From: Saprospiraceae bacterium
GTDB taxonomy: Bacteria > Bacteroidota > Bacteroidia > Chitinophagales > Saprospiraceae
DNA: 64,000 bases
Assembly (NCBI GenBank): GCA_016711125.1
Contig: JADJTQ010000005.1
Span: 186,001-250,000, forward strand
Reading direction: 5' to 3'
Shown here: piece by piece, positions 28,404-37,125 of the stretch
How positions within the stretch are numbered: position 1 is the first letter of the stretch
Layout: each line of letters begins with the position of its first letter
Notes under the pieces: generated by a model
What the model saw: the letters and a program-made list of their open reading frames with translations, nothing else
What the model was told of the DNA's origin: nothing
The model's database searches: none
Program-made: the position numbers and the translations under genes

Positions 28404-29824
28404 GTATTCGAAATTTTCACAAAATATAGTCCGGTAGGCAAACCGGAAATATCGATTTCGATCGTGCCTGAATTTTGATTATAGTTTTGATAAACTTGAC
28501 CCTGGCTATTAAGTACTTGCACCGAATATTCTGACAGTAGGCCTGTGATTGTAAAGGTATTCTCGACCGGATTTGGAAATATTGAAATCCCAGAATCATC
28601 CAGATATACATCATTGGTTGATACATCGTAAAATTCGTCTGCACCAATATCGTATCCAGAGTCAAGTGGTCTTATCTGGCAATCAAAATCACGAGTGACT
28701 TCAGGTATGGAAATACCTGCATCAGAAATTCCGGAGGTAAAGTCCAATAAATGGTAATCATAATTGTTGGCGTCACTGAATATATTTGAATTCGATATGA
28801 TAATATTGGATTGTATGAGGCCAGATCCACCATCTCGACTAGTAATGTTGCCTTCTGTCAAGTTGTTGGCAATATGAACATTACTCGTGCCAGCAAATCT
28901 ATACTCAATTGCATTCGGATAAGAATCTCCAATTATGGTATTGTGGTAGGCTTTAGTATTTGGAGCATATTCCAATCCAATGCCTACATCGCGACTGGTG
29001 TGAATAAAATTGTTTTTAATGATCCCGCCCTGGTGTCCTGACAGAACATCGTTTCCAAGTCCAAAACCTACCCCCCGGTCACAATCGATAATGTGATTAC
29101 CCTCAACCACCGTACCGGATGATTCTCTCCAGAAATGAATGGCGTGCTCTGCCAAAGTTCCATCCGGGCTGCGGATTCCTTTAAATTGATTAAATCTTAC
29201 AATCCAGTCTTTAGAGTGGTGAGCATCAATACCACCTGTATAATATTGAAAAGCAATACCGGCTGAGAATTCAAACAGGCAGCACTCTACAATACCATTG
29301 TCTGCGAATTGAGGTCCTCCTGCCGAAACCTTTAGAAGCTGTTCTTTGGCATCAATGAACTTCACATTATGCGCCGTAAAATGATCGGCATCATTCGGAT
29401 GGCTATGTACCTGGATCGGATGGTAAAATACTTCACCAATAGTCATATCGGCGACCGTAAAACTATCAGCTGCAACGTTAAAAATGTGAGTGACCGCATT
29501 ATTATTCCAACCCAAACCTTTTATAATGACATCATCCCGGTTTCCTGTAGCACCCTTAATAGTTACTCTTGTCATATTCGATCCGATAAATGGAAGATTG
29601 CTGGTCAATTGATAAGTATTTGCAGCTAAAATAATAGTCACATGTCCGTTGGAAATATTGGCATTTTGTAAGGCAGTGATTAATCCATTTACGGTATTGA
29701 CATTTACAATATTTCCCTGAGAGGGAATGGAATTACAATCACAGCCAAACTGTCCGTGCATGGCCAAACTGATGGTCAGTAAAAAGATATTTATAAAAAG
29801 AAAACGGTAGATGAACTTTTTCAT
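28391..29824 (-). CDS. Secreted right-handed β-helix protein, T9SS tail truncated by the IS
   Basis: This is a 477-aa exported protein: signal about 1-24 (ending MHGQ), then a parallel β-helix of the pectate-lyase/NosD kind (VTIILAANTYQLTS, RVTIKGATGNRDDVIIKG, GGIIKNNFIHTSRDVGIG, AYHNTIIGDSYPNAIEYRF). It also has an insert with IQVHSHPNDADHF and ends in a Por secretion-type domain (SIFPNPVENTFTITG, GLPTGLYFVKI). The tail normally closes with one more β-strand and a basic end. Here it is replaced by TNGS and a stop supplied by the IS. Joining the flanks without the IS gives KISNTINGLVSLQLIL and a stop, a normal tail. The present protein should therefore be poorly exported through T9SS. It might bind or cut pectin-like polysaccharide; no catalytic residues could be assigned. 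Confidence 0.85.
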   Translation of the reverse strand: MKKFIYRFLFINIFLLTISLAMHGQFGCDCNSIPSQGNIVNVNTVNGLITALQNANISNGHVTIILAANTYQLTSNLPFIGSNMTRVTIKGATGNRDDVIIKGLGWNNNAVTHIFNVAADSFTVADMTIGEVFYHPIQVHSHPNDADHFTAHNVKFIDAKEQLLKVSAGGPQFADNGIVECCLFEFSAGIAFQYYTGGIDAHHSKDWIVRFNQFKGIRSPDGTLAEHAIHFWRESSGTVVEGNHIIDCDRGVGFGLGNDVLSGHQGGIIKNNFIHTSRDVGIGLEYAPNTKAYHNTIIGDSYPNAIEYRFAGTSNVHIANNLTEGNITSRDGGSGLIQSNIIISNSNIFSDANNYDYHLLDFTSGISDAGISIPEVTRDFDCQIRPLDSGYDIGADEFYDVSTNDVYLDDSGISIFPNPVENTFTITGLLSEYSVQVLNSQGQVYQNYNQNSGTIEIDISGLPTGLYFVKISNTNGS

Positions 29825-29986
29825 TTTAATAAAACGAGATTCAGCGGCTTTTATTTAATTATACAGTCAGCCATTCGTGTTTTTGAATGCCGTTGCTTGC
29901 AGGCCTGCCAATAACAATGATTGATTGGGCTCGTCGGTGAGGATGTCGGGCACTCCTTCTACCAAAGGGTCTGGAAATCCTGGCTT

Positions 29987-31417
29987 TTAAGTCAGAATCT
30001 CCTGAATGATCCTACCTCCCACATCAGTGAGACGGATATCCCGACCACTGAATCGGTAGGTTAATTTTTCATGCTGAATGCCCATAAGATGCAACATAGT
30101 GGCATGGAGATCATGGATCGAAGTAGGATTTTCCAATACCCGGTAGCCATATTCATCAGTGGTGCCGAAGACCGTACCTGCTTTGATACCGGCCCCTGCC
30201 ATCCAAATAGAGAAGGCAGATGGATTATGGTCGCGACCGTTGGTGCCCTGGGCAAAAGGAGTACGTCCAAACTCCATCCCGAATATGACCAATGTGGTTT
30301 CCAAAAGACCTCTGCTCTTGAGATCCTTTAACAAGGCAGCAATGGGTTGGTCTACTGCATGAGCGTTACGTTCGTGACCGTCTTTGAGGCCATTATGCTG
30401 GTCCCACCGATCTGCCTCTACTCGAGGGCAGGTTAGTTCAATAAACCGGACACCTCGTTCGACCATTCTTCGCGCCATCAAACACTGAGCGGCATAACCC
30501 CGGGTGTGCTGATCAGGAGAATCAAACCCATATAATTTTTTAATATTATCTGATTCACCAGACATATCTGACATTTCGGGTACTGATGATTGCATGAGAT
30601 ATGCAAGCTCATAATTTTGAATAGCTGACTCAATTTGTTGTGCATCACCGAGTCGACCGAGCAGACTTTGGTCCATTTGTTTAGCCAAATTCAGCTTGTT
30701 GCGTTGAATCCCATCCGAGCCTTCAAGGGGGGCAATATTGGCGACAGGAATATCTCTTGCTTTAAAAATGGAAGCTTCGTAGCTGGCCGGCAAAAATCCA
30801 CTTTTAAAATTGTCTAGTCCTCCGGGCGGAATCAGTCCTCCGTCTAAAACGATGTATCCAGGCAAGTTTTCATTTTCAGTGCCTAATCCATATGCCGTCC
30901 ATGCACCCATGCTGGGTCTGCCTTGTAAACCATGTCCGGTATGTAAAAAGTAATTGGCATTGGTATGCTCGGGAAATTCCGAAATCATCGATCTAATGAC
31001 GGCAATGTCGTCAACACAAGTGGCAATGTTTGGAAATAAATCACTTATCCAGATACCGCTTTCACCAAATTGATTAAAATTCCAGGGACTCTTTAGTATT
31101 TTCCCAATATTATTAAATTGGGTGGCATCAACCTTAAATTTCTTATAAGGATCCTCCCCATTTTCTTTTTCGAGACGAGGTTTTGGGTCAAATGAATCAA
31201 CCTGCGAAACCCCTCCATCCATATATAAAAAGATCACACTCTTGGCTTTCGCCGGATGGTGAGGTAAAATGGATGGAGATTGCGCAAGAATTTTCTGATT
31301 GTTAAATGGAGCCCCCAGACCTAAGCCCCCCATTAAACCTAATAAAGCAACGCCGCCAAATCCGTTTCGGCATAAACCTAACATCTCTCTTCGACTTAAT
31401 CTTTGGCAATTTCTCAT
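29987..31417 (-). CDS. DUF1501 family protein (sulfatase-like fold, Tat-type signal)
   Basis: This 476-aa protein starts at ATG 31417; the in-frame start at 31462 would lie inside a hairpin. The N-terminus has SRREMLGLCRNGFGGVALLG, a twin-arginine-like signal. Family marks include KSVIFLYMDGGVSQVDSFDPKP, EFPEHTNANYFLHTGHGLQG, PSMGAWTAYGLG, GRDHNPSAFSIWMAGAGIK and GTTDEYGYRV. DUF1501 proteins are related in fold to alkaline phosphatase/sulfatase enzymes, but their reaction is not known. They are nearly always encoded with PSD1 cytochrome-like proteins, as here: the partner ends 69 bp upstream on the same strand. Confidence 0.92.
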   Translation of the reverse strand: MRNCQRLSRREMLGLCRNGFGGVALLGLMGGLGLGAPFNNQKILAQSPSILPHHPAKAKSVIFLYMDGGVSQVDSFDPKPRLEKENGEDPYKKFKVDATQFNNIGKILKSPWNFNQFGESGIWISDLFPNIATCVDDIAVIRSMISEFPEHTNANYFLHTGHGLQGRPSMGAWTAYGLGTENENLPGYIVLDGGLIPPGGLDNFKSGFLPASYEASIFKARDIPVANIAPLEGSDGIQRNKLNLAKQMDQSLLGRLGDAQQIESAIQNYELAYLMQSSVPEMSDMSGESDNIKKLYGFDSPDQHTRGYAAQCLMARRMVERGVRFIELTCPRVEADRWDQHNGLKDGHERNAHAVDQPIAALLKDLKSRGLLETTLVIFGMEFGRTPFAQGTNGRDHNPSAFSIWMAGAGIKAGTVFGTTDEYGYRVLENPTSIHDLHATMLHLMGIQHEKLTYRFSGRDIRLTDVGGRIIQEILT

Positions 31418-31435
31418 TTGTTTTATTTCATTTTC

Positions 31436-31478
31436 CAAGGGGTCATGACGGAGCACCTCCAAGGGTCATGACCCCTTG
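31436..31478 (-). terminator. Large hairpin between the PSD1 and DUF1501 genes
   Basis: A perfect 14-bp inverted repeat (CAAGGGGTCATGAC at 31436-31449, GTCATGACCCCTTG at 31465-31478, loop 15 nt) lies in the gap. No T-run follows on the minus strand, so attenuation or RNA stability is as likely as termination. The CCAAGGGGT core recurs in the hairpin at 49811-49832. Confidence 0.5.
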
Positions 31479-31485
31479 CTCAAGA

Positions 31486-34380
31486 TCACAACAGATAAAT
31501 AAATTCTTTCATGTTAAAGATCGAGTGACAAAAGTCGGTCCAGGCCAATTGATACTTATCTTCTCTTTGCGGGTATTTTTCCTTTTGATCGTTTATAAAT
31601 TGAATGCTGATAATAATCTCATCTGCCGATGGTTTTCGACTAAAAGCTTTCAAATAGACCGACTCAATTAGTGTAGAAGTGTCTTGATTTTTTTTAATTA
31701 AATTTTTGGCCCATAATTCTGCTTGCTCCCGAATGAAAGGATCATTTAGCAAAGTCAATGACTGTGCCGGTACATTAGTCTCCGACCGGTCGCCAAACGT
31801 GCTAAATGGGATGGGCATATCAAAGGTAGTCATGAATGGAGGTAAAAAATTACGCCATAATGCCTGATAGATACTTCGTCTGCCGGCTCCGTCCAAGGGC
31901 CCGGACTCCGATGGGCGACCTCGTCCCTGAAGGAAATCGGTAAGATGGAGAGGAATTGACTCACCATACATGGTCAGATCCAATCGGTCACTGCAAGTCA
32001 GGATCCCATCACGGATAGCTTCTGCTTCCAATCGCAGTAGTGGAAAACTATGTAAAAGTTTGTTCTCCGGATCGATTTCAAGTGCATGAGGATCGGCTTC
32101 AGTGTTTTGTTTAAAAGTCTCTGAAGTGACAATATACCTGATCAGTTTTTTTACTGACCAATCATTTTCTAAAAACCAGACTGCCAAATGATCTAAAAGC
32201 TCCGGGTGACTTGGCAGGGTACCTTGAAGGCCAAAATTATCAACAGTGGTCACGATTCCTTTTCCAAACAGATGATGCCAGACCCGGTTGACAAATATTC
32301 TTGATGTCAGTGGATTTTCAGGATCCACAATTGATTTTGCCAAAGCAAGACGCCCACTGCCGGTTTTCGGAAAATCAGGCCCAACTCCCGGTAGTGCAGT
32401 GAGAAAACGGTGCGGTACTTTATCTTCACTTAAGTTGCGGTGATCTCCCCTGACAAAGACTGCACTTTCTATACAATCACCATCAATCATCCCTGCTAAA
32501 AAAGTCGTATCCTGTAAAAATTTTGAAAATCGATTTTTTTCAAGCCAATAGTCATTCCAAATTGACTGTGGAATTTGCAAAAAAGATTCCTGACGGGTGA
32601 TTTTATCATTGGATAATAGAACTCCCGATGGAAATTCAATTAAACTGTCAAGTGCAAGTACATATTCTACTTCGATCCAGGCTTCGGGATTCTGACGATA
32701 GTAATGGCCCTTGCCATTTCTTGAATAGTAATTGCCTGGTATGATTTCAATATAAGCCTTCGTGCCTTTCCATTGTCCGACAAAAGAAATAAAATCAATT
32801 AAGCTTTCGCTTTCGATTTTTCGGGCAAAAGCTCCGTGAATCGGATCTTGAATGAGTTGCAAATTATCTGGTACTATTCGTATCGTAGCATGATTACCGG
32901 CTGCTTTAAAAAGAATATAGTCGCTGTCAATAGTAAATGTCGGTGAACGCAACGCCCCGGAAAGCCCTCGGCTGATTTTTTCACTACTCGCCGTTCCTGA
33001 TATCCTGATATGTGCCCTGTTTGACTTGGTATCGACTACCAGCTCACCCTTGGTTGTCTTCTTCCCAAAACAGTAGCCGTCGCTGCTCCAGGGGCCAATA
33101 TTTTCACCCCTGAAGTCTCCTAATACCGTATAGTTGACAGATGGAATTTCTTTGGTTTTTTCAGAGATAAATGAGGCAGGTGGTTGATTAGAGGTTAGAG
33201 AAACTGATTCCAAATATGCAAGTAGTTCCTGCTTTAATTGTTGAATACTATCGATATACTGATATTCTTTGGGTGTTCGTTCCGCCGGATACAAATGCGC
33301 CCGGCTGCTTTCGAAGATGCCATAGAGCGCATAATAATCGGTCGTAGGAATATCATCAAACTTATGGTCATGACATCGGGCGCATGCAACCGTAAGACCA
33401 AGGAAAGTCTTGGAAGTGACATCAATCACATTGTCAATCCTAATTTTTTCTTCGTCTTTGGTATCGACCGGACTATGTTTACCTTCACCGATGTTCAGTA
33501 AAAGAGTCCCGATGAGCGATTCATTAAATCCCTCTTCTGGATTGTAGCGAGGAGTATCGAGAAGATCTCCAGCTAATTGTTCAATTACAAATTCGTCGTA
33601 TGGCAGATCTTGGTTAAATGCTCGGATCAGGTAATCGCGATATCTCCAGGCGCCGATCACCGGATAGTCAAATTCATGTCCCCGCCCCTCTGCATAGCGG
33701 GCCAGATCCATCCAATGGCGAGCCCAACGCTCCCCATACTGAGGCGATGTCAAAAGTTGGTTTACGTATTTTTCATAGTCACCATCATCTTCAACGTTTT
33801 TGGCTAAATCTTCCTCTGTAGGAGGTAATCCCTTAATCAGATATGAAAGTCTTCGTATAAGTTGCTGGTTTGATGCCTGAGGTATTCGTTGTAGGTGTTG
33901 ACGGTCAAGAGTTTGGTCAATGATCTGATCAATGGGATGTCGGGCATTATCAGACAGGAATTGATTTTCGGGTAAAATAAAGGCCCAGTGCTTTTTCCAC
34001 TCCGCACCTTCTTCGATCCACTTTCCAATGAGGGCTTTTTCGTAAGCTGTTAGGGAGCGGTTCGTTTCTGGGGGTGGCATCATTTGCTCAGGATCATCGC
34101 TCATAATGCGACGGTACATTTCACTCCGGTGGGGTTTTCCTGCCCTGATAGGCCAAAGGCCCGATTGGCTTTGGCTTTTGGCAAAAAATTCCTGGTCTAA
34201 TCTCAACTCTGCTTTGCGGCTGCTAATATCCGGACCATGGCAGACGAAACAATTATTACTGATGATAGGGCGAATATGCTGATTAAAATCAACTTGATCA
34301 GGCAATGTAAAATCGCCAGGATTTCGTTGGCATCCACAAAATAGCAGTAGAATCAGTATGTAAAATATTCCCCGTAGCAT
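31486..34380 (-). CDS. PSD1-type protein (planctomycete cytochrome c / DUF1549 / DUF1553)
   Basis: This 964-aa lipoprotein starts at ATG 34380 (lipobox LLFCGC). The N-terminal PSCyt1 domain has the haem motif CFVCH in IISNNCFVCHGPD, at about residue 45. Then comes DUF1549 (NQQLIRRLSYLIKGLPPTEED, YGERWARHWMDLARYAEG, FGLTVACARCHDHKFD with a second CxxCH), a β-sandwich insert at about 480-640, and DUF1553 (NPLTSRIFVNRVWHHLFGKG, GLQGTLPSHPELLDHLA, LLRLEAEAIRDGIL, LNDPFIREQAELWA, FSRKPSADE). Two c-type haems are likely. The family is typical of Planctomycetes but also found in Bacteroidota. The neighbour is DUF1501. The pair is thought to work outside the cytoplasm on polysaccharide-derived substrates; this is context inference only. 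Confidence 0.92.
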   Translation of the reverse strand: MLRGIFYILILLLFCGCQRNPGDFTLPDQVDFNQHIRPIISNNCFVCHGPDISSRKAELRLDQEFFAKSQSQSGLWPIRAGKPHRSEMYRRIMSDDPEQMMPPPETNRSLTAYEKALIGKWIEEGAEWKKHWAFILPENQFLSDNARHPIDQIIDQTLDRQHLQRIPQASNQQLIRRLSYLIKGLPPTEEDLAKNVEDDGDYEKYVNQLLTSPQYGERWARHWMDLARYAEGRGHEFDYPVIGAWRYRDYLIRAFNQDLPYDEFVIEQLAGDLLDTPRYNPEEGFNESLIGTLLLNIGEGKHSPVDTKDEEKIRIDNVIDVTSKTFLGLTVACARCHDHKFDDIPTTDYYALYGIFESSRAHLYPAERTPKEYQYIDSIQQLKQELLAYLESVSLTSNQPPASFISEKTKEIPSVNYTVLGDFRGENIGPWSSDGYCFGKKTTKGELVVDTKSNRAHIRISGTASSEKISRGLSGALRSPTFTIDSDYILFKAAGNHATIRIVPDNLQLIQDPIHGAFARKIESESLIDFISFVGQWKGTKAYIEIIPGNYYSRNGKGHYYRQNPEAWIEVEYVLALDSLIEFPSGVLLSNDKITRQESFLQIPQSIWNDYWLEKNRFSKFLQDTTFLAGMIDGDCIESAVFVRGDHRNLSEDKVPHRFLTALPGVGPDFPKTGSGRLALAKSIVDPENPLTSRIFVNRVWHHLFGKGIVTTVDNFGLQGTLPSHPELLDHLAVWFLENDWSVKKLIRYIVTSETFKQNTEADPHALEIDPENKLLHSFPLLRLEAEAIRDGILTCSDRLDLTMYGESIPLHLTDFLQGRGRPSESGPLDGAGRRSIYQALWRNFLPPFMTTFDMPIPFSTFGDRSETNVPAQSLTLLNDPFIREQAELWAKNLIKKNQDTSTLIESVYLKAFSRKPSADEIIISIQFINDQKEKYPQREDKYQLAWTDFCHSIFNMKEFIYLL

Positions 34381-34498
34381 GACTATATGATCTTGATCAA
34401 ACCTGCTTTTATTTATACTTGCAATTAAAGATCGCAAAAATCCACATACTGCAGCCCTCCGGCCAATCAAACGGTACACAAAGATTGCCAGACATTTG

Positions 34499-34506
34499 TA
34501 TTTTTG
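34499..34506 (+). promoter_or_regulatory. -7 box upstream of sixA-like gene
   Basis: TATTTTTG is an exact TAnnTTTG match ending 6 nt before ATG 34513. The -33 region is poor. The spacing matches that at 9836-9843 and 26331-26338, consistent with leaderless initiation. Confidence 0.4.
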
Positions 34507-34512
34507 TAGATT

Positions 34513-35013
34513 ATGAAAAAGCTATATCTGGTCCGTCATGCCAAGTCCAGCTGGGATGACTATATGCTTTCTGATGAGAAGCGACCCTTAAGTGAACGGG
34601 GAAAGCGAGATGCCCCGGCTATGGCTAAAATGCTCAGCGAGAAGGATCCTGATCTTGAATACCTTGTCTCGAGCCCGGCCAAGAGGGCGTTAGAAACAGC
34701 TAAAATATTCAGAAAAGCGTTTAACCTTAGTAGAAAAAGATTGGACGAAGATTCGAGATTGTATCATGCATCGCCTTCGATCATCACCGAAGTCATTCAA
34801 AATGTTGATGATCAATATCGGAGTGTGGCAATATTTGGACATAATCCGGGGATGACGGACTTCTTAAATCGATTTTCAGATGCATCAATAGATAACATTC
34901 CAACTTGCGGTGTTGCAATTATTGATGTTGGAATTGATTCATGGAAAGAATTCTCATCTGAAAGGGGAAAATTATTGGCGTTTTATTATCCTAAAATGTT
35001 TGGACTATTTTGA
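34513..35013 (+). CDS. sixA: SixA-like phosphohistidine phosphatase
   Basis: This 166-aa cytosolic histidine phosphatase superfamily member starts with LYLVRHAKSSWDD (the RHxK/RHG phospho-acceptor His at about residue 8). It has LSERGKRDAPAMAKML, VSSPAKRALETAKIF and the second catalytic His in VAIFGHNPGMTDFLNRF. Family members remove phosphate from phosphohistidine, for example on phosphorelay proteins. Its stop overlaps the start of the next gene by 4 bp, and a two-component pair lies just downstream, which fits a role tied to phosphorelay. Physiological substrate unknown. Confidence 0.9.
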   Translation: MKKLYLVRHAKSSWDDYMLSDEKRPLSERGKRDAPAMAKMLSEKDPDLEYLVSSPAKRALETAKIFRKAFNLSRKRLDEDSRLYHASPSIITEVIQNVDDQYRSVAIFGHNPGMTDFLNRFSDASIDNIPTCGVAIIDVGIDSWKEFSSERGKLLAFYYPKMFGLF

Positions 35014-35378
35014 TTCGATTTTTGTTTTTTGTTGGAATAGGTATGTGCGCAATTGCCGGAAACACCTCCTGTTTGAGAAGCCAGATGGAACCTCCGCAAG
35101 TAATGCTTGGTGATTCCCTACTTGTCAAGATTCTCACCGATAGCTATATATTAAATGCAGCCTTTAATCAAACATCAGGTACGGTCAAAGATAGCGTCAG
35201 CAAAGCTTACAGTCAACAAATAATTGACAAATATGAGGTGAGCCAGGAAGTGCTGGATGAAAACATCCAATGGCTTTATTCGCAAAACAGGATTGATACC
35301 ATTTTTCAAATGATGATGGACCGGATGGATTATCTCGAAGACCAAATATCCACGGATGTTAAAACCCCATCCCGTTAA
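35010..35378 (+). CDS. DUF4296 lipoprotein
   Basis: This 122-aa protein has a TTG start overlapping the previous stop (TTGA), indicating translational coupling. The signal ends in GNTSC, a lipobox-like sequence. The body has the DUF4296 pattern: a short L-x-D-S-Y motif (VKILTDSYILNAAF), a central YSQQIIDKYEVSQEVLDENIQ-like helix and a C-terminal MMDRMDYLEDQI helix. The function is unknown. In this group it commonly lies next to regulatory or cell-envelope genes, as here before an OmpR-type regulator 9 bp downstream. Confidence 0.8.
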   Translation: MIRFLFFVGIGMCAIAGNTSCLRSQMEPPQVMLGDSLLVKILTDSYILNAAFNQTSGTVKDSVSKAYSQQIIDKYEVSQEVLDENIQWLYSQNRIDTIFQMMMDRMDYLEDQISTDVKTPSR

Positions 35379-35387
35379 AATATAAGA

Positions 35388-36077
35388 ATGTCTGACTCTC
35401 AACCAACTAGAATTCTGGTTATCGATGATGAGGAAGATGTCCGGAATTTCATTACCTACAATCTAACGAAAGATGGTTTTCTTTTGGAAACAGCGGAGAA
35501 CGGACGGGATGGGCTGATTAAAGCCCTGCAGTTTAAACCAACGCTAATTTTACTTGACGTAATGATGCCTGATATTGATGGCATCGAGGTCTGTCGCCAG
35601 TTGCGTGATGATCGGGAGTTTGATCAAACCATTATTGCCTTTCTAACTGCAAGAGGAGAAGACTATACCCAGGTGGCTGCCCTCGACCATGGTGGTGATG
35701 ATTTTATTGTTAAGCCGATCAAACCCAATGTTTTGCGAAGCCGGATCAATGCTCTCTTGCGCAGACATAAGCGGGCGGGGACGGACAATGATCAAATTTA
35801 TCAAATTGGAGAACTCCTTTTAGATCAGGCAAAATTTGAAATAACTCTGAAAGGTGAAGCAATAGAATTTGCTAAAAAGGAATTTCAGATTCTCGAACTT
35901 TTGATGTCATCACCGGGGAAAGTGTTCAGCAGACAGGAAATCTTTCGCAAGATCTGGGATTCTGAGATTATTGTGGGAGAACGTACGATTGATGTACATG
36001 TGCGTAGAATTAGGGAAAAGGTGGGCGATCACTATATCAAAACCTTAAAAGGTGTTGGCTATAAAATCGAGGTTTGA
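35388..36077 (+). CDS. OmpR/PhoB-type response regulator
   Basis: This 229-aa regulator has the acidic pair in VIDDEEDVRNF, phospho-acceptor Asp in LILLDVMMPDIDG (about residue 56), switch Thr in AFLTARGED and Lys in DFIVKPIKP. The Trans_reg_C winged helix (about 135-229) shows FAKKEFQILELLMSSPGKVFS-type sequence, RTIDVHVRRIREK and a final IKTLKGVGYKIEV. Its stop overlaps the kinase ATG (TGATG), so regulator and kinase are coupled. It resembles PhoB, but no phosphate-related gene is nearby, so I give no symbol. Confidence 0.93.
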   Translation: MSDSQPTRILVIDDEEDVRNFITYNLTKDGFLLETAENGRDGLIKALQFKPTLILLDVMMPDIDGIEVCRQLRDDREFDQTIIAFLTARGEDYTQVAALDHGGDDFIVKPIKPNVLRSRINALLRRHKRAGTDNDQIYQIGELLLDQAKFEITLKGEAIEFAKKEFQILELLMSSPGKVFSRQEIFRKIWDSEIIVGERTIDVHVRRIREKVGDHYIKTLKGVGYKIEV

Positions 36078-37119
36078 TGTTTAAAAATTTAACTCCCCGA
36101 CAGATAGCCATCTTCTCCAGTCTTGTTAGCTCGATTTCTATTTTATTCTTGTTCTTTCTCTTTCACATCCTTAGTGAATTGTCATGGTCAAATGTATTGT
36201 TGACTTCAACTGTGATTGTGGCAGTTACATACGGCGTTAATTTATTTTTCTTAAGAAATATATTTTTCGAAAAATCAAATTGATTTATAAAACCATTCAC
36301 CGATTGAAACTGGATCCTAGTCAGAAGCAACGAAATGTGGATAGTGATGACCAGATAATCGAAGATGTAGAAAAAGATGTTGCAATCTGGGCCAGGAATC
36401 AGCAGCAGGAAATAGATCAATTAAAGACGCTTGAAAATTATCGTCGTGACTTTCTTGGCAATGTTTCTCATGAATTAAAGACTCCGATTTTTAATATTCA
36501 TGGATATGTACATACACTGCTTGATGGAGGTTTACAGGACGATGCAATTAATATCAAATACCTCGATCGAACCGCTAAAAACGTTGAGCGATTGATTACT
36601 ATTGTTGATGATCTGGAAGCGATATCGAAACTTGAATCGGGTAATTTAGCGCTTGACATCACAAAGTTTGAGATTAAAGACTTGGTAAAAGAGGTTTTTG
36701 AAACTCATGAATTATCCGCTCAGCGGAAACACATTCAAATACAATTGAAGGAAGGAGCCTCACAATCTTACCAAGTTAAAGCAGACCGCGAGTACATTCG
36801 GCAAGTCCTTGACAATTTAGTATTGAATTCCATCAAATATGGCAGGTCAGGAGGATTTACCAAGGTGGGTTTTTATGACATGGATAAGTATATTCTGGTT
36901 GAGGTGGCAGATAACGGCCTAGGCATTGGACAGGAGCATCTTAAACACGTCTTTGACCGTTTCTACCGGGTCGATAAAAGCCGATCCCGTGATGTAGGTG
37001 GCTCTGGATTGGGTCTCTCGATTGTCAAACACATCATCGAAGCGCATAGTCAAACAATCAATGTGAGGAGCTCACCCGATTTGGGTTCGACTTTCGGATT
37101 CACCGTGGCAAAAGTATAA
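36077..37119 (+). pseudogene. PhoR-type sensor histidine kinase, one A missing
   Basis: It starts at ATG 36077, overlapping the regulator stop. Two transmembrane helices (about 12-32 and 38-58) enclose almost no periplasmic sequence. The frame breaks at an A5 run (36269-36274 region). With A6 it joins NIFFEK to IKLIYKTIHRLKL and gives 347 aa. The main part has the HisKA H-box in DFLGNVSHELKTPIFNIHGY, an N-box in QVLDNLVLNSIKYG, G1 in VADNGLGIG, an F-box FDRFYRVDKSRSR and G2 GGSGLGLSIVKHI. All catalytic motifs are intact, so a real loss of this conserved kinase seems less likely than an error in the A-run. It should phosphorylate the regulator before it. Confidence 0.85.
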
Positions 37120-37125
37120 GAAGGA

